Origin: Sinonovacula constricta
Lineage: Eukaryota; Mollusca; Bivalvia; Cardiida; Solecurtidae
Reading direction: 5' to 3'
Assembly (NCBI GenBank): GCA_007844125.1
Contig: CM017555.1
Location: 27,147,624 to 27,211,623 of the forward strand
DNA: 64,000 nucleotides
Each line of letters opens with the position of its first letter. The first letter of the stretch is position 1. Under the pieces are notes generated by a model that searched no databases, was not told where the DNA came from, and worked only from the letters and a program-made list of their open reading frames with translations. The translations under genes were made by a program, and so were the position numbers. Of the stretch, positions 58,554 through 64,000 are shown piece after piece.

Positions 58554-59639
58554 CATTATCCAACTTTTTGCTGCTAAGTGTCTAGCAGTATATCTAATGA
58601 CAATGCAATAGACTTTCAGATTATGTTCATCATAAAATTTTACAATGCATATTATGAAAAAAGCTTTTTATACATTGTCTTACCAATGTGGTCAGCATTT
58701 AACCTTTAGTTCCCCTATATGAAAATGCTAGATTAAAAAATAAGATAAAAAAATTAAATTTAATAACAAACAGCCAGAGAGACAGTCATTACCCTCCTTT
58801 ATAAAACTGTCACATCCCAATCCTGTACACCCCAGTCCCCAGATTGTCAATTTCCACAGCATCCATCATGATTATGTAACAGTTTAACAAGAAAATTTAC
58901 TGTGACCAGACTTCCATCTTGAAGGTTATTATTTCCCAGGCTTATAGTTAACTCTTAGCCTGCTTAGCATAAATAAATCCTCCTAAGGCACACAGTTGTG
59001 ATTCAGATCAGCCAGATCCCACTAGTAGTTTTTATATTATTTTCTGGACAAGCAAATAAACTAAGGGTGGTATCTTAAAAATTAACTTTACTTTTTTACG
59101 TTATGTTTTTGTGCACTATATACCTTTATAGGAACTACCTAACCTCCAAGTTTGCAGCCAATATGTGCAGGGTTTTTTTTCTGCTTCAAACAAAATAATG
59201 ATGGATGGACAGAGAGACTGATGTAAGGATGGACAGATAAAGATTGATGGACATACAGATGAAGCAGCTACTATAATAATACTCCATAAAAACAGGCTGC
59301 TGTAATAGGCTTAATTCTGATAAGCTTATAAACAGTTATCATATTTTAACAGTTTTAACAGACTACTTGACTCTAGAAAAACAATTACTAGCAAATAAAA
59401 AGCCTTAACAACAGTAAATGAGAAATTAAGCAAGATTACCATGAAAACAATAAAATAAAACAGCTTTCCAAATGAATTTAATCATGAATATGTAAATTAG
59501 CTCTCCAATTGTCATGCAGTAAAGCAAATATGCTAGAACACTAACTCAAGTAAGGGATGCGCATACTGAGACAGATTAAGTTACAATGGATAGCATAATC
59601 TTAAAGAAAAAGTGCTGCTTATACTAATAAAGCATGTCA
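58554..59639. other. Gene-free AT-rich DNA
   Basis: Contains a diverged hairpin-repeat trace near 58985-59045 (TTGTGATTCAGATCAGCCAG). No exon recognised. Confidence 0.45.
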
Positions 59640-59905
59640 TTTACACTTTATTCAACCAATTAGTTTACACTCTATTTAACCTATCAGAGTCTGAGATCAG
59701 CCTTGAGTATCTGATTGGTCAGAGTTTAAACTCTATTAAAATTAAACTAATCAGACTGATCTGTCTCAAGTACCTGACTGGTCATAGTTAAAACTCCATT
59801 TAAATTAAACCAATCAGTAGTCTGAGATAAACTTACAGAAGCCTTACTGGTCAAAGTTCACATTCCATTCCAATTCAAGATCAGCCTTATGTGTCTGGTC
59901 TCAGT
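59640..59905. repeat. Tandem array of about 75 bp carrying ACCAATCAG/CTGATTGGTCA
   Basis: Three to four diverged units, each with ACTCNATTNAAATTAAACCAATCAG followed by TCTGAGATCAGCCTTGAGTA and CTGATTGGTCAGAGTTTAAA. The inverted CCAAT-type words in each unit can pair. Confidence 0.75.
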
Positions 59906-62900
59906 GAAGCCTCCATGAGGTCTACAAGCAGACAGGAGTGTCTAAGTGATTTTTACTTTAGGTCCAGTACCCATCAGCCATTGTTTAACCCTTTACCTGA
60001 TGGAAAGTCCTTAAGGGTGTGGCTTATTTTATGTTAATGGGATGAACAGTGTCTCCAGTATGTAAAGGCTTAAGTAAGAATTGCTTCAAGTCATAGAACT
60101 AACTTGCAAGACCTTGTTCAGCTTTGTGCCTTTAATTTTGCACGACACTTTTACCTTGCTGCCACGAGGTGACCTTAAAAAACTAAACACCTCCTTGTTA
60201 GGTAAAGTGACTATGGTAACTTGAGTTAAAATCGTGAATTTAAAACAGTTGAAGAATACATGGGCTAGCACTATGTAATGGTCTACAAAATGTGCCACAA
60301 AGGTAAGTGTAGTTCTTAGGGTTGATTTTTTTTTTTGTCCTGGTAGTGATAAAAAAAATCTCAGACACTCATATTTATACAAACAAGACAATGTGTTGTT
60401 ATAGTCTTGTAAGTGCCAACTAAATCAGAACATCACATGGAAGAGACAGGAAGATGGGAGCTGTCTCGACACTTGATTTTCTCCCATACAGGGCATCTCA
60501 CAATTGTTTCTTATTGATTAAAAATTGAACTTAGCTGAGAAAAACTAAACAAATAGTGGAGAAACACAAAAAGGGCTCATTGATTGACATATGATTTCAA
60601 ATTACAGGAATAATCAAACAAAAGCTGTCAGAAGACACTATTCTCTGTACTTGATAGTATCATGAACAAGTTGAAAAAGTAAGATAACTCTGTATAAGTT
60701 GAGAGTTACCTTCTCATAATGAAATTTGTTCTTCAGACAGTTGATAATATTCCAAATTTCAAGTGAATATATTTAACTTTTATTTTTTTTAATTTTTGTT
60801 TGAGAATTGGACCATAAAGGTGGTATCAAACAGCTGGCCTAAATTAAGTACAATGAACAAAACCTTACCACTGTTTCAGATAATTTGGGCATAAACCTTT
60901 GAATACTTAATGATAATATCTGCATTAATTAAAAATCTCCTACATATCAAAAGTATTTACACACCTTCATCCAATCCAAACATACTACAAACTCAATAAA
61001 GACAAATTCAGAGCACTGTTCCCAATCATCAAAACACATCTATTTCTAATCCACTTCTGTAATACTTTTCTAAAATAAATTAATATGTCTTCCTTTTATG
61101 TTTAACTAAATGAATCAAGCCATACAATACTACTCAACTTCAATAAAAGATATAATCGGGAATTTTCAAATATCTTACGACTTTTATATCTTAGTCCTTT
61201 CAGTTTTACAATTTTGACTGCAACATTTAATCTACAAAACACTTTCAGTAATGATAGAAGTGCGTGTGATTCTGAAATGTAGAGCAACAAATTGGATGAA
61301 GATGTCAATAAATAAATACATTTACGTTTTATGTATATTTCATTTTGATTTGGGGAAAGGTCTGTTTATAAACCAAAATACATGGCAATCCATGACATTA
61401 TTTACTGAAATGGTAAAATCAAAACATATGTAAAAATTCTAAACTTAATGCAGATTTAATAGCAAAATATGTAATTGAATTAAATGTTTATGGTATGTAC
61501 ACTTAAACATTAATATCTGAAGGAAATTGAAGTGTTTTGGTGTACAGTCTTTTTTTTTGTATTTTAAAGTGATTTGTGTAACTTGCTTACAAACTGTTGA
61601 TTAACTAGAACTATACCTATACATAAATTTATTATCATTTCAACTATCACTATGTTATGATTGCAAAGGTAATTACAACTTCATCTGGATTCAAGTCAGG
61701 CCTCAATATGGGGTCAATCACTATTGTTTTGGTCAGTCTTCTGTGCCATATAATAACATGTAATTGTTTGGTACATTTTTTTTCTCCAGAGAAAGCATTG
61801 CTTTAACTTTCTTATAGACAAACAAGATCTTTGTATACCATCAACTAAGAGTTGTTTTTTTCAAGGAGATAATATAGTTAAAATATAGTCGGTTTAAGTA
61901 TGGTCGATCTGTGATAAGGTTTAAGTACTGAACAGTTTCTAATCAGCAACTGGAAATGAACACCTTTAAGCCTTCCAGATAAACATTTACCAGAGCTTAA
62001 AGGTAATATCCTTGAAAGTGTGAACATAAAACCAGCTTGACATCAAAGCATGTAAGTAGCTAGCTTTAAAATATACAAGTGATCGCTTTATCTATTACAT
62101 TAAAATGTCCAGACATTACACTTGGTTTTCTTAAAAAAGGCACATTTTATCATTCCTGCTGTTTTCACTGTAAATACAATGTCAAAGAGTTCCAGCCCAT
62201 TTCAGGTTGTAGTTAAGGTAATAATCATAGAGCAGTTATCCATTTCCAAATGAATATTTATGAGAAAGAGGGTCATTGGAAAACAGTGAGAGGTATAACT
62301 AAGTCAATAAATTTTCATCAATGTCAAGGTTATCTACATTTGATCAAAACAAGATACAGGAAAAATGGCCAGATCCATGTAACTGGACTTTGTTTCACAG
62401 ATTTCTGTTACTCACATGTGCATTATTTTATGTATTATGTTGGTTGTTTTTTACAAGTCACTTTTATTGATAGCATGAAAGAAAATGGCATGAATTGTGT
62501 GAAATGTTACATTCTACAAACTTTAGAAAGATGATTCTGTTCATGGCAAGAGAATTGTAAAAATGATAAAGCTAAAGGTAAAGCCACCATGTTTTTGTTA
62601 AGGAGAAATAATACTTGTTCAAAACAATGCAATTTTAGACACAATTCAGGGTTAAACAAACTTCTCATCACAACGATTATAATTATGTAAAAGATATCAA
62701 ATTCTAAGTCCAAGCTAAATCAACACAGTTCTAGCTCTAAATTATGAAACTCCAATAAGTGTCCTGGTAAGACAATGGTTTCAAAAATTGTTTTTATCTA
62801 AACCAATCACATACATCATTCAATAATTTGTGTTAATTAACAGCAATTAAGTTTATTTAATTGTCAATGCTAAAAAAAGACTTTGCTCACAAAAGAGTCT

Positions 62901-64000
62901 AATGATTGTTATAGAAGAACAAATTGTAACTTTTATTCTCCTTAATTAACCTTGGTTTGAGGCACATCCAGAACAGTATAAGAGCTATGCAAGTGTGGAA
63001 AAACATTGGCAAAAGCTGGAAACAATAAGGTTATCAAAGGAAGTTAATTGTTTGTTGGAAGTTAATTGTTTGTTGGGTTTATCGTCCCACCAGCAGTATT
63101 TCAGTTAGTTGGAGTTATGTTTCAAGCAGTCAGACATAACTCTGTCTCCATTTAAAGAGAAAATTGTTTAACATTTCAAAAAGTGTGAACAGCAATAAAA
63201 ATGTCTTGTTAAATGAGGTTAGTCCTAGAAACCTCCAGTGTTAAATGGAGGAATATTAAGACAGGCACTGGTCAATATTTTTTTTATCGAAACTGGAAAA
63301 TATATTGGCAAAGATAAGGAAATTTAAAACTTTCTGTCAAGTTCAGGTCTATAATGGAATTCTTTAATATTGTGTTGTGTGTTGCTGATTTTTCCAATGA
63401 AAACTTCTTGAGTAGAACCAGCACTGAGGAAATACAACAAATTTAAATAATGCAATTAGATGGAGTCCTTGAAATTAAATTAGTTTTAACAAGAGCACAA
63501 AACAAAGAAAAATGTACTTTTTTGTGTGTTACAAAATAAAAATGTTGAAAACAACAACACCTTAGAGAAAGAGAAAAAAGGTGAGAGAGAAGGAATAAAG
63601 CTAGAGAATTGTAGTTGTAATGTTAAGTCATGTCAAATGCCTATGGGAGATATGAAAAAAACTCTAAATGGAAATTTGCTAAAACAGGAATTTAAATAAA
63701 TTTTAATAAATTCAACCTTTGCAATTACAGTGTTAACTGATGGGAAGCTGTTTAGCATTGTGGTTTTTATATTAATACTCCATGCACATATAGGATAGAT
63801 AATGTAACTATACTTTATATAAACAAGTTTGATAATGTGATAAACATCAGAAGTGGTGTCACAAATACAGAAATAATAACATACACCAGAAAGGAATGTT
63901 ACCTAAAACATGAAGATGCCAAGGGTTGATTGTTTCCAGAGGACTTTTCCAAAGCAACGCAGGCAGAAATCAAATTCAAACACTTGTTGTCATATGCAGT
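59906..64000. other. Gene-free AT-rich intron-like DNA
   Basis: No exon recognised on either strand. A short AACAAGAGCTGTCAG-type fragment lies at 60616-60725 and a SINE 1 tail at 63072-63130. The 60-101 codon frames here have no recognisable similarity and biased composition. Confidence 0.45.
63072..63130 (-). repeat. SINE family 1 tail fragment
   Basis: TTTGTTGGGTTTATCGTCCC, ACCAGCAGTATTTCAGTTAG, then GTTTCAAGCAG. Just before it, GGAAGTTAATTGTTTGTTGG is duplicated, probably by local slippage. Confidence 0.65.

Overview
This window looks like AT-rich, intron- and repeat-dominated nuclear DNA of a metazoan, most likely a bivalve mollusc. The evidence is a kinesin-3 gene split by metazoan-type introns, at least three tRNA-headed SINE families, and several repeats I associate with bivalve genomes: an element ending GCTCAGGTGAGCTAAAA, a repeat beginning AACAAGAGCTGTCAG, and a hairpin GTGTAGATCCAGATCAG. 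There is no bacterial-style gene organisation. The ordinary open reading frames are short and mostly chance products of repeats.

Solid coding content is small. Two exons on the minus strand (22820-22956 and 19241-19350) encode, in consistent splice phase, most of the FHA domain of a kinesin-3 motor of the KIF13/Khc-73 type. The intron between them is 3.5 kb. The motor-domain exons should lie to the right and the stalk/tail exons to the left. I found neither inside the window, so most of the 64 kb is probably intron of this gene. A second, weaker model is a three-exon plus-strand gene (5452-7711). It starts in a CpG-rich patch with a CACTTCCGG promoter motif and keeps one frame across both junctions, but its 94-residue product is not recognised.

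The rest is mobile and repetitive DNA. From left to right: a 4.87 kb foldback-like insertion (3931-8796) with AAGCTTGC-rich inverted arms that encloses the plus-strand gene model; a field of SINEs (three families, some with target-site duplications and nested insertions); a composite element with internal tandem repeats and a Helitron-like 3' hairpin (three main copies); a relic 148-bp triplication of the kinesin exon boundary (22.9-23.3 kb); a hairpin-derived satellite laced with long (AT)n runs (28.3-29.4 kb); a 22-bp minisatellite (35.4-36.0 kb); a 1.2 kb Harbinger-like element with TTA duplications and its own CpG-rich ORF (37866-39075); a pogo/Tigger-like MITE (40909-41644); a decayed non-LTR retrotransposon tail (43833-44340); a 145-bp tandem array (50.1-51.0 kb); and a 41-bp minisatellite (57.7-58.6 kb).

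The best candidates for something undescribed are the foldback-like insertion with an apparently spliced small gene inside it, and the Harbinger-like element carrying a host-looking first exon. Family names for repeats come from memory and structure, not from a database search.
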